A stretch of DNA of 64,000 nucleotides from Trueperaceae bacterium (GTDB taxonomy: Bacteria; Deinococcota; Deinococci; Deinococcales; Trueperaceae), in assembly GCA_020354625.1 (NCBI GenBank), contig CP070651.1:4139952-4203951 (forward strand), read 5' to 3'. The position numbers and the translations under genes are program-made. This document shows positions 36,448-43,971 of this stretch, piece by piece. The notes under the pieces are model-generated. The model was not told the origin of the DNA, searched no databases, and saw only the letters and a program-made list of their open reading frames with translations. The first letter of the stretch is position 1; every line of letters begins with the position of its first letter.

Positions 36448-36490
36448 TTGACAAGGCTAATATTATTAGTAAAATGACTAATAGTATTAG
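36448..36490 (+). promoter_or_regulatory. Promoter with two palindromic operators
   Basis: -35 TTGACA (36448-36453), a 16-base spacer, -10 TAAAAT (36470-36475). Two CTAATAnTATTAG palindromes at 36457-36469 and 36478-36490, centres 21 bases apart, cover the spacer and the +1 region. This fits repression by the TetR-type protein encoded two genes downstream. Confidence 0.7.
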
Positions 36491-36509
36491 TTTTGTCAGG
36501 AGGAACACC

Positions 36510-37349
36510 GTGACAATCCCCAACCGATACCCACGCGAAACCGAATACCTCAAGCGGCCCAACGGCACCCTCGCCTTCGACGATAGCGGCGGCAGCGGTG
36601 AGCCGGTCATCATGATCCCCGGCATCGGCGACCTGCGGAGCGAATACCGCTTCCTGGCTCCTGAGCTTCAAAGAGCCGGCTACCGGGTTATCACCCTCGA
36701 CCTACGCGGCCACGGCGAGTCGAGCGCTGTCTGGCCCGAGTACAACGTTGAAGCGGTAGCAGGTGATATCCTGGCGCTCATCGACCACCTGCAAGCGGAA
36801 CCCGCCACCGTGATCGGCACCTCTTTCGCACCGGCGGCAGCGCTCTGGGCGGCCGCCGAAGCCCCGGATAAGATCCGCCGGCTAGTGCTCATCAGCAGCC
36901 ACCTCGAAGCCGCCGGCCAGACCTTCTCCGAAAAGGCCCAGAATGCCCTCCTCAAGCTGCTGATCAGCAGTCCCTGGAAGGCGCGCCTCTGGGAAACCTT
37001 CTACGCCTCGTGGTACCCGTCCGAGAAACCCCAAGACTTCGACGACTACCTGGCCAAACTCCGCGCCAACATCCGAGAACCGGGTCGCTTTGAGGCGATC
37101 AAGACACTCCTCTTCGCCGACCGCGACGGCCTGGCAGAGCGTCTCGCCAAGGTGAATACCCCGGCCCTGATCGTGATGGGCACCAGAGACAACCACTTCA
37201 AGGACCCGGCGGTCGAGGCGGAACGGATCGCCGCGAAGATCTCGGGGCAGGTCCGGCTGATCGACGGTGCTGGACACTATCCGCACGCCGAAATGCCCTC
37301 TCAAACTGCGCCCGCGGTTCTCGACTTTCTGGCGCATGGGGCCAACTGA
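36510..37349 (+). CDS. Alpha/beta-fold hydrolase
   Basis: 279 residues from the GTG at 36510, preceded by AGGAGG. The longer frame from 36441 runs through the promoter and is rejected. Features: GEPVIMIPGIGDL (oxyanion loop), DLRGHGES, nucleophile region VIGTSFAPAAAL, acid near MGTRDNHF, and the histidine in GAGHYPHAE. The nucleophile elbow is G-T-S-F-A, so serine is plausible. The TetR regulator follows directly. Substrate unknown. Confidence 0.82.
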   Translation: MTIPNRYPRETEYLKRPNGTLAFDDSGGSGEPVIMIPGIGDLRSEYRFLAPELQRAGYRVITLDLRGHGESSAVWPEYNVEAVAGDILALIDHLQAEPATVIGTSFAPAAALWAAAEAPDKIRRLVLISSHLEAAGQTFSEKAQNALLKLLISSPWKARLWETFYASWYPSEKPQDFDDYLAKLRANIREPGRFEAIKTLLFADRDGLAERLAKVNTPALIVMGTRDNHFKDPAVEAERIAAKISGQVRLIDGAGHYPHAEMPSQTAPAVLDFLAHGAN

Positions 37350-37922
37350 GTGCCACCGCGCCCCAGGCTCAACGAGCAGCTGCTCATCGAGGAGGCGATC
37401 GTACTCATCGATCGGGAGGGGCCTCAGGGCCTCTCCCTGGCCACGTTGGCGGCAAAGCTCGGGGTCAAACCCCCCTCCCTTTACAACCACGTCCAAGGCT
37501 TGCCAGGCCTCGAGCGGGCCCTCACCTTGCGCGGGCTCGAGGAGCTGTCGAAAGCGCTCCGCGACGCCGCGGTGGGCCGGGCCGGCAGCGACGCACTCCG
37601 GGCCATCGCCCACGCGTACCGCACCTTTGCCAAACAGCACCCCGGGCTCTACGCCATGACCCAACGCTCCCAAGAGGGACGAGACGAAGAGATCCAAGCT
37701 GCTGCCTGGCAAGCCGTCGAAGTCGTGCTGCGAGTCCTGGAGGCTTTCGATCTCAAGGGAGACGAAGCGATCCACGCCACCCGCTGTCTCCGGAGCGCTC
37801 TCCACGGCTTCGTCACGCTCGAGGCCACCGAAGGGTTCGGCCTCTCATTAGAGATCGATGCCAGCTTCGAGAAGCTCCTCACGATGGTCGATGGCGGTCT
37901 ACGTGCAGCTTTCAGCAGCTGA
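37350..37922 (+). CDS. TetR-family transcription regulator
   Basis: 190 residues. The N-terminal helix-turn-helix is clear (SLATLAAKLGVKPPSLYNHVQG), followed by a ligand-binding domain of the TetR_C_33/WHG type (FVTLEATEGFGL). The GTG start follows the hydrolase stop without a gap, so both are one operon and the protein likely represses it through the two palindromes at 36457 and 36478. Confidence 0.85.
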   Translation: MPPRPRLNEQLLIEEAIVLIDREGPQGLSLATLAAKLGVKPPSLYNHVQGLPGLERALTLRGLEELSKALRDAAVGRAGSDALRAIAHAYRTFAKQHPGLYAMTQRSQEGRDEEIQAAAWQAVEVVLRVLEAFDLKGDEAIHATRCLRSALHGFVTLEATEGFGLSLEIDASFEKLLTMVDGGLRAAFSS

Positions 37923-37982
37923 ATGCACGAGCGGGGAGTGCTAAGCTCGAACGAGAAATCGACAGCACGACCGGGAGAAACC

Positions 37983-38567
37983 ATGACAAGATACATGTCC
38001 CCACTCACCAGAACGATCGACCTCGCCAGCGGAACCATCCCGGACGCCGCCGAGGTGCAGACCCGGCGCCTCAGCGATCTCGAGGGGCTCTTTGCCGATC
38101 GCGAAGCCGAGAACGCCCTCCGCCACGAAAACCCTGTCATCTACCGGGTCTACCTGGCCGCCCACATCCCGACCGAGGAAGGACAACTTGGATACTCCAC
38201 CACGGTGATCTACCCTGGGACCGTCGGCGGTGAATACTTCATGACCAAGGGGCACTACCACGCCGTAGCGAACCGGGCCGAAGTCTACACCTGCCTCAAA
38301 GGACGAGGAGCCTTGCTGTTGCAGACGCCCGAAGGCGAAACGAGCGTCCAGCACATGACGCCCGGCGCCGCCGCCTACGTCCCCCCCTTCTGGGGCCACC
38401 GCACCGTGAACACCGGGGCCGAGCCGTTCGCTTTTATGGCGGTCTACCCGGCCGACGCCGGTTACGACTACGCCACCATCGCCGAGTACGGCTTCGCGGC
38501 CCTGATCGTCGAACGAGACGGAAAGCCCGAGCTCGTCCCCAACCCGCACTACCAGAGAGAGGGTTAG
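37983..38567 (+). CDS. Cupin-type glucose-6-phosphate isomerase
   Basis: 194 residues from the ATG at 37983, preceded by GGGAGAAA. The frame upstream from 37923 lacks support. The metal-binding cupin motif is intact: TKGHYHAVANRAEVYTCLKG and later HRTVNTG. This matches archaeal-type phosphoglucose isomerase (cPGI), which interconverts glucose 6-phosphate and fructose 6-phosphate with a bound metal. It opens a sugar cassette, so a different sugar phosphate is possible. Confidence 0.85.
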   Translation: MTRYMSPLTRTIDLASGTIPDAAEVQTRRLSDLEGLFADREAENALRHENPVIYRVYLAAHIPTEEGQLGYSTTVIYPGTVGGEYFMTKGHYHAVANRAEVYTCLKGRGALLLQTPEGETSVQHMTPGAAAYVPPFWGHRTVNTGAEPFAFMAVYPADAGYDYATIAEYGFAALIVERDGKPELVPNPHYQREG

Positions 38568-38575
38568 TTGGAAAG

Positions 38576-40126
38576 ATGAAGCGCTTCGTGCTCGCCCACG
38601 ACCTCGGCACCACCGGTAACAAGGCCTCGCTCTACGACGAGCAAGGGGGGCTGAGGGGCAGCGTGACCAGCAGTTACGAAACCGCTTTTGCACACCCCGG
38701 CTGGGCCGAGCAAGACCCAGAAGACTGGTGGCGGGCAGTCTGTAACTCGAGCCGGCAACTCCTCCATGAGGCGAGAGTTACCGGCCCCGAGATCGCCTGC
38801 ATCGTCTTCAGCGGGCAGATGATGGGCTGCGTAGCGCTCGACCGAACGGGCCAACCGTTGCGCAATGCCATCATCTGGGCCGACCAGCGCGCGACCGAAC
38901 AAGAACGGTGGCTCGCCGAAAGGATCGCTCCCGAAGAGGTCTATCAGCTCACGGGGCACCGGCTGAGCGCCTCTTACTCGCTCTGCAAGGCGCTCTGGCT
39001 CCGCGACCACGAACCCGACATCTACCGTAGCGCCTACCAGTTCGTACACGCCAAAGACGCCGTGATCGCAAGGCTTACCGGAAACTTCGTCACCGATCCC
39101 TCGGACGCTTCGGGCATGAACCTCTACCACCTGACCGGTGGGAAGTGGGCCGAGTCCATCCTCGAAGCCGCCGAGCTCGATGTCGATAAACTCCCTGAGG
39201 TGAAACCCTCCACCGAGGTGGTCGGCGAGGTACGCCGCGAGGTCGCCGACGAACTCGGGGTCGGCGCCGGCACCCCGGTCGTTCTCGGCGGTGGAGACGG
39301 CTGCTGCGCCGCCACCGGTGCCGGCGTCATCGAGGAGGGTAGCGCCTATACCTACCTGGGATCGTCTTCGTGGATCGCATTGGCGACCCGCGAGCCCGTC
39401 TTCGACCCGAGCTACCGCACCTTCACCTGGGCCCACCTGATACCCGGCATGTTCAGCCCTTGCGGCACCATGCAGGCGGCAGGCGCCTCCTACGAGTGGA
39501 CCCGTGACCGACTCGCCCCGCTCGAGCTACAAGCGGCGAGAACGCTCGAACTCGACCCCTTCGAGCTGATGAACCTCGCCGCCGAGAACGTCCCGGTCGG
39601 CGCCAACGGCCTCTTGTTTCTCCCCTACCTCCTGGGTGAGCGCAGCCCCCGCTGGAATCCCAAGGCAAGAGGCGCCTTTATCGGCCTCACCATCCGCCAC
39701 AAGCGGGCCGACATGCTGCGCGCCGTGCTCGAGGGCATCACCCTCAACCTACGGGTGATCTTGGATGCCCTGAGCGTCTCGGGTACGCGCATCGAGAGCA
39801 TGCGGCTCATCGGCGGTGGGGCTCGCGGCAGGCTCTGGAACCGGATCATCGCCGACGTCTTCGGCATGCCGGTCGAGCGCCTGGCGGTACTCGAAGAGGC
39901 TACCTCGATGGGTGCGGCTGTGGCCGGCGGCGTCGGGGTAGGGCTCTATCACGATTTCAGTATCATCCACCAGATGAACCCCGTCGATGAGACGAAGGCG
40001 CCTGACCCGGCAGCCGAACGAGCCTATCAGAACCTGCTGCCGGTCTTTGAAGCCGCTTACCGAGCGCTGGTGCCGGTCTTCGATGGTCTGGCCGCCTTCG
40101 ACCAAGGTACTCAGGCCCAGGGGTGA
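38576..40126 (+). CDS. FGGY-family carbohydrate kinase
   Basis: 516 residues, xylulokinase-like. FGGY features are LAHDLGTTGNKASLYD (phosphate 1), ACIVFSGQMMGCVALD, IIWADQRA, and the ATP-site segment RLIGGGARGRLWNRIIADVFGMPV. The catalytic aspartate should be in GGGDGCCAATGAG. It phosphorylates an unknown sugar or polyol. It lies between the cupin isomerase and a dehydrogenase that overlaps its stop (GTGA). Confidence 0.9.
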   Translation: MKRFVLAHDLGTTGNKASLYDEQGGLRGSVTSSYETAFAHPGWAEQDPEDWWRAVCNSSRQLLHEARVTGPEIACIVFSGQMMGCVALDRTGQPLRNAIIWADQRATEQERWLAERIAPEEVYQLTGHRLSASYSLCKALWLRDHEPDIYRSAYQFVHAKDAVIARLTGNFVTDPSDASGMNLYHLTGGKWAESILEAAELDVDKLPEVKPSTEVVGEVRREVADELGVGAGTPVVLGGGDGCCAATGAGVIEEGSAYTYLGSSSWIALATREPVFDPSYRTFTWAHLIPGMFSPCGTMQAAGASYEWTRDRLAPLELQAARTLELDPFELMNLAAENVPVGANGLLFLPYLLGERSPRWNPKARGAFIGLTIRHKRADMLRAVLEGITLNLRVILDALSVSGTRIESMRLIGGGARGRLWNRIIADVFGMPVERLAVLEEATSMGAAVAGGVGVGLYHDFSIIHQMNPVDETKAPDPAAERAYQNLLPVFEAAYRALVPVFDGLAAFDQGTQAQG

Positions 40127-41058
40127 ACCCGATCCGACTTTCGGTTCCGACATTCTACTTCATCGGCGTGAGCACCGAGCGCTCCTCGATCATGACGGTC
40201 TTCCCCGAGTGGTCCGACGCCCTCGGTCTCGACACGGTCATCGCCGGCTACGACGTGCCGCTCAAAGCGCCGCGCGAGGCCTACCGGGAGGTCGTAGGCC
40301 ATATCAAGGAAGACCCTCTCGCCAAGGGAGCGCTAGTGACCAGCCACAAGCTCGACCTCTACCGCGCGAGCGCCGACCTCTTCGATGTGCTCGACCCCTA
40401 TGCCCGGCTTTGCGACGAGATCTCTTGCATCTCTAAACGGGAGGGGATGCTCGTCGGGCACGCCAAGGATCCGATCAGTTCACGCCTTGCCATCGACGCC
40501 TTCATCCCTACCGGCCACTTCGGCCGGGGTGGCGAGGTGCTCTGCCTGGGGGCGGGCGGAGCCGCTCTGGCGATCAGCGTCACCCTAGCAATACAGGACA
40601 CCCCCGGCGACGGGCCGAGGCGCTTCACCCTGATCGATGTAGACCCCTCGCGCCTCGAGCACACCAGGCAGATCCACCAGCAACTCTCCCAGCCACTCGA
40701 GTTCCGCTACCTGCACAACACCGATCCGAGGGCAAACGACGCCCTCATGGAGGCGCTGCCGCCCGGCTCGCTGGTCATCAACGCGACCGGCCTGGGCAAA
40801 GACCGGCCCGGTTCTCCCATCACGGATGCTGGGATCTTCCCCTACGGAGGGCTCGCTTGGGAACTCAACTATAGAGGTGAGCTCGACTTTCTCCACCAGG
40901 CCGAGCAACAACGAGCCGAACGCGCACTCATTGTCGAGGATGGTTGGAACTACTTCCTGCACGGCTGGACCCAAGTGATCGCCGAGGTCTTCGACCTTCA
41001 GCTGACACCTGGGCTCTTCACACAACTCGAGGTGGTGGCTTCTGAGGCGCGGGCGTAG
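40123..41058 (+). CDS. Shikimate dehydrogenase-like oxidoreductase
   Basis: 311 residues with the AroE fold pattern: a shortened N-terminal substrate domain with VTSHKLDLY (catalytic lysine conserved), AKDPISSRLAID (in place of NTD-x-x-G), NAD(P) loop CLGAGGAALAIS, and NATGLGKDRPGSP. The C-terminal motif expected as MLV-QG is WNYFLHGWTQVI, so a conserved glutamine is missing. The SxS shikimate motif is not recognised. It probably acts on another substrate, such as a sugar-derived acid, in this cassette. GTG start overlaps the kinase stop. Confidence 0.75.
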   Translation: MNPIRLSVPTFYFIGVSTERSSIMTVFPEWSDALGLDTVIAGYDVPLKAPREAYREVVGHIKEDPLAKGALVTSHKLDLYRASADLFDVLDPYARLCDEISCISKREGMLVGHAKDPISSRLAIDAFIPTGHFGRGGEVLCLGAGGAALAISVTLAIQDTPGDGPRRFTLIDVDPSRLEHTRQIHQQLSQPLEFRYLHNTDPRANDALMEALPPGSLVINATGLGKDRPGSPITDAGIFPYGGLAWELNYRGELDFLHQAEQQRAERALIVEDGWNYFLHGWTQVIAEVFDLQLTPGLFTQLEVVASEARA

Positions 41059-41151
41059 CGTACTCTACTAGCCAAAGAAGAGTCCACTCGATGGCGGCTC
41101 GAAGAAGATACAATTCGCTCTAGTCGACTTGCGACCCTACGAGGAGGTCTC

Positions 41152-41826
41152 ATGGCACGCTTCGACCGGCTCACCGTCTACAAGATCATGCTCGAGGACG
41201 GCCTGGTGCCGCTCTACTACCACCCCGACGCTGCGATCGCCGACAGGATCGCAACATCCCTGGCCCATGGCGGTAGCAGGGTGCTCGAGTTTTTGAACCG
41301 GGGCGACGGCGCCATCGAGGTCTTCCGGGCACTATACCGAACCTGCGCCGAGAGGCGTCCTGAGGTCATCGTCGGGGCTGGGACCGTCGAAGACGCCCCC
41401 ACCGCCGCGCTCTACATCGCCCACGGAGCCAACTTCATCGTAGGATCCACCTTCTCGGAAGCCGTCGCCCGGCTCTGCAACCGGCACAAGATCGCCTACA
41501 TACCCGGCTGTGGCACGGTGGGCGAGATCGCCAGCGCCGAGGAGTGGGGCTGTGAGATCGTCAAGCTCTTCCCCGGCCCGCCGCTCGGCCCCGGTTTTGT
41601 CAAGGCGCTCCTCGGGCCACGCCCCTGGACCCGCCTGCTGCCGAGCGGCGGCGTCCCTTTAGACGAAGAGAGCCTGCAGGCTTGGTTCGGCGCCGGCATC
41701 GCCTGTATCGGCGCCGGTGGAGACCTCATCCGTAAAGAGTGGCTCGAGCAAGGGGATTTCGACCGCATCAGCGAGCTGACCCGGACAGTGCTGGCTCGCA
41801 TCCGAATCGCGCGCGGCACAGGTTAG
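41152..41826 (+). CDS. KDPG/KHG aldolase-family protein
   Basis: 224 residues, class I aldolase of the Eda type. The Schiff-base lysine is in CEIVKLFPG, with RVLEFLNRG (catalytic glutamate), VIVGAGTVEDA, and LPSGGVPLDEES as the phosphate-binding part. It splits a 2-keto-3-deoxy sugar acid phosphate to pyruvate and an aldehyde. GAGGAGG precedes the ATG. It lies 93 bases after the dehydrogenase and next to an enolase-superfamily dehydratase pseudogene, which supports an aldonic or uronic acid pathway. Confidence 0.88.
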   Translation: MARFDRLTVYKIMLEDGLVPLYYHPDAAIADRIATSLAHGGSRVLEFLNRGDGAIEVFRALYRTCAERRPEVIVGAGTVEDAPTAALYIAHGANFIVGSTFSEAVARLCNRHKIAYIPGCGTVGEIASAEEWGCEIVKLFPGPPLGPGFVKALLGPRPWTRLLPSGGVPLDEESLQAWFGAGIACIGAGGDLIRKEWLEQGDFDRISELTRTVLARIRIARGTG

Positions 41827-42120
41827 TTGCCGTACCTGCCTTAGACCAGCTAAGTCGTCCTGGGCCACCGGCTGTTCGAAGTACGCCAAGCGCGTCTCCC
41901 GGATCAGCTCGACCAGCTCACATGCTTTGGACGCGCTATAGCAGGCGTTGGCGTCTATGGAGAGCTCGATGTCTTCACCGTAACCGCACAAATCGGTGCA
42001 GCAGCACCGTACGACGGGGAGCCCTCGCATGCCTTTGAGGTGCGTGTTGTGGATGCGAAGGCCGACCTTCAGACGGCTTGGCAGCAACGCGACCTCGAGC
42101 GAGCGAATCCGGTTTCTCAT
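41827..42120 (-). pseudogene. Degraded enolase-superfamily (sugar acid dehydratase) gene
   Basis: The frame reads an N-terminal-like piece (RSLEVALLPSRLKV), a piece like DIKGKALGLPVY (THLKGMRGLPVVR), and then DIELSIDANACYSASKA and AYFEQPVAQDDLAGLRQVRQ, which are metal-ligand segments of mandelate-racemase-type proteins. The parts are joined with large deletions, and the frame then runs antisense into the aldolase. Only about a quarter of a normal gene remains. Confidence 0.6.
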
Positions 42121-42194
42121 CTATACCTCGTTGCCTGGCTTACGGTAAGCAGGGTCCGGCTAGGTCGTTACAATCGACTATGAGCATACTGGGA

Positions 42195-42281
42195 ACGCAA
42201 GCTCGGCGCTCCGCTGGCCCAAGCCCTCTTCTTTAGCCCTACGCTTGAGGCCATACCTCAAAACCTAGGTGGGAGGTACTT
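42195..42281. repeat. Dispersed 87-bp repeat, copy B
   Basis: Partner of the repeat at 23745-23831. The first 28 bases differ at one position; the later part (TTTAGCC.TACGCTTGAGGCC) also matches. It lies between the dehydratase pseudogene and the toxin-antitoxin locus. The surrounding 42121-42330 holds no supported gene. Confidence 0.7.
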
Positions 42282-42330
42282 GGTTCGCTGATCCGCTCAG
42301 GCCCGGCTCCCTGTTCAGACAGCGAGGGGG

Positions 42331-42366
42331 GTTAGTCTTGACTAACCTGTTAGGATAAACTAACCT
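42331..42366 (+). promoter_or_regulatory. HigBA promoter with two operators
   Basis: Two GTTAG-N6-CTAAC inverted repeats (42331-42346 and 42349-42364) overlap a possible promoter: -35 TTGACT (42338-42343), 17-base spacer, -10 TAACCT (42361-42366). The start codon at 42382 would leave a leader of only about nine bases. This fits autoregulation by the antitoxin. Confidence 0.6.
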
Positions 42367-42381
42367 TAAAGTGACTGTGTT

Positions 42382-42750
42382 GTGGCTGAAACGCGATATC
42401 ATATCGAGCTTTATCAAGAGAGAGACGGTCGCTGTCCTGTCGAAGACTGGCTTGGCTCACTTAGAAAGTCGAACCCCAAAACGGCTGCCAAAGCCGTCTG
42501 GCTACTCGACGTACTCGCCAACCAGGGGACCGAACTCTCAATGCCTTACGTCCAACACATCGAAGGACCTATCTGGGAACTCAGAGCTAGGCGTAGCAGC
42601 GACGCTATCCGCATCTACTACTGGCAGCAGGGTAAGACGCTCTTCGTCGCTGCTGCTGGCGAAGTCAAACAGCAAGACAAGGCCGACCCGCAGCTCGTGC
42701 ACTATGCGCTCTTGGCCCATAAGGACTATCAGGCTCGAAAGGAAGATTGA
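42382..42750 (+). CDS. higB: RelE/HigB-type toxin
   Basis: 122 residues, phage-derived Gp49-like/HigB group (VEDWLGSLRKSNPKTAAKAVWLLDVL, then WELRARRSSDAIRIYYW and LLAHKDYQ). Proteins of this family cleave mRNA on the ribosome. The start is GTG at 42382. A second frame from 42371 overlapping it is a shadow. The toxin gene precedes the antitoxin, as is typical for higBA. Confidence 0.85.
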   Translation: MAETRYHIELYQERDGRCPVEDWLGSLRKSNPKTAAKAVWLLDVLANQGTELSMPYVQHIEGPIWELRARRSSDAIRIYYWQQGKTLFVAAAGEVKQQDKADPQLVHYALLAHKDYQARKED

Positions 42751-43146
42751 ATGACAAAACCTGCCAAATCTTGGAGCGAAGTTAGAGAAACATACCTACG
42801 CGACCCGGAGTTCGCGGCTAGTTACCGAGAGCTCGTGAACGAAGAGATCGGCGCGGCGCTCAAAGAGACCAGAGAAAGCAGGGGTCTCTCCCAGCGTGAA
42901 GTTGCCGAGCGCATGGGGGTGACTCGTTCGCGCGTCTCGCAGATCGAAGGGACCGAAGGCACCAAGTTAACGCTCGAGGTCTTGAACCGTTACGCGAACG
43001 CGCTTGGCTACCATCTCACTGTCGGCTTGCAAGCGGACACGGGTCTTATACCGCTCTACATTTTCGATGCCGAGCCAGCAAAAAGGCAACCGGAACACCC
43101 ATACCGCGATGATGCGACGTTGGTTTCCGAAAGTCCGCGAGACTGA
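42751..43146 (+). CDS. higA: XRE-family antitoxin (HigA-type)
   Basis: 131 residues. A Cro/C1-type helix-turn-helix is clear: LSQREVAERMGVTRSRVSQIEG, followed by LTLEVLNRYANALGYHLTVGL. It immediately follows the toxin stop. It should neutralise the toxin and bind the GTTAG-N6-CTAAC operators. The long C-terminal tail overlaps the start of the AbrB-like gene. Confidence 0.87.
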   Translation: MTKPAKSWSEVRETYLRDPEFAASYRELVNEEIGAALKETRESRGLSQREVAERMGVTRSRVSQIEGTEGTKLTLEVLNRYANALGYHLTVGLQADTGLIPLYIFDAEPAKRQPEHPYRDDATLVSESPRD

Positions 43147-43408
43147 AGCTGAGAAGGAAGATCGGACCATTGTATGGCTCTCGAATCGCGGGCAGGTGAC
43201 CTTGCCTGCAAGCATCAGAAAGGCCCTGGATCTCGCTTCGGGTGACGCCTTCGAAGTTCACCTGGAAGACGGCCGGGTAGTGCTCGAGCCAGTCGAGGTG
43301 ATTGCGACCGAACGCTACACCAACGAGCGTATCAAGGAGTTCCTCACAGCGAGTGAGATGGGCGTTGAGGAGCTCGCTGAGAGCCGAAGGAAGTGGGAAC
43401 TTTCTTAG
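43112..43408 (+). CDS. AbrB/MazE-type swapped-hairpin protein
   Basis: About 98 residues if started at 43112 (43109 is also possible). The SpoVT/AbrB motif is VWLSNRGQVTLPASIRKALDLASGDAFEVHLEDGRV. A helical tail follows. No strong ribosome-binding site was found; the real start could be internal. It overlaps the antitoxin gene end in another frame. AbrB-type proteins are usually antitoxins, but no PIN-type toxin follows, so it may be an orphan or a third component. Confidence 0.65.
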   Translation: MRRWFPKVRETEAEKEDRTIVWLSNRGQVTLPASIRKALDLASGDAFEVHLEDGRVVLEPVEVIATERYTNERIKEFLTASEMGVEELAESRRKWELS

Positions 43409-43593
43409 GCGACCGGCTCCCGCCGCGCCCGCTGCAGGGCCAGTTCGGTCGCTTTGGCGCTGGTCTGGTTGAGCAGGTTGGCCCGCTCGAGCATGCTGAG
43501 CTTCCGGTCGCGCCGAATGCGGCTACAAAGCACTAGGAGTTCGTCAGCGTTCTGAGTCTTTTCGAGGATACGACGGTATCTGTGGTGGGCCAT
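43405..43593 (-). CDS. Small protein of unknown function
   Basis: 62 residues from the ATG at 43593 with GGAAGG upstream. Charged and helical (ADELLVLCSRIRRDRKLSMLERANLLNQTSAKATEL). It overlaps the last bases of the AbrB-like gene tail to tail. I do not recognise the family; it could be a leftover. Confidence 0.4.
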   Translation of the reverse strand: MAHHRYRRILEKTQNADELLVLCSRIRRDRKLSMLERANLLNQTSAKATELALQRARREPVA

Positions 43594-43971
43594 CCCAATC
43601 ACCTTCCCCAAGGGCTTTCCAGCCCAGTCGAACGGTGTGTTACTCCGGCGACATGCCTGCTTTATGGTTCGTGTTTCGCTTTCGTTTCTCCAACTTCACT
43701 TCTGAAAAGGGGGGGTACGCTACACCGACGAGCGTGTACCACCAGTAGATCACTTTCCACACCGGCCAGTCGGTAAAATAATCGACGGAAGATCGTCGCG
43801 ATAGAGCTCCGAGAGTCCCCGTAACGTCGCGCTACCGCTCCGGTTCCAATGCACCTTCATAGGGTTCTAATCTGGCTACGTGGTAAATAGCGATACGGAT
43901 GAGAATCTCCTTGCACCCTACCTTGAAAGAGTCCATCGAAACATTTCCACGGCATTGGAGTGAATAGAGTC
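43594..43971. other. Spacer before the HtrA gene
   Basis: 378 bases with no supported gene. It holds the promoter of the HtrA-type protease and the upstream region of the small minus-strand gene. A G-run (GGGGGGGTACG, near 43711) stands out, but I see no clear -35/-10 pair or hairpin. Confidence 0.5.

Noticed and set aside
38564-39436. 290-codon antisense frame opposite the FGGY kinase
   Set aside because: Antisense shadow; the kinase has all family motifs.
42371-42754. Alternative 127-codon frame at the toxin gene
   Set aside because: It overlaps the HigB frame almost fully and lacks any family pattern, whereas HigB shows a clear one.
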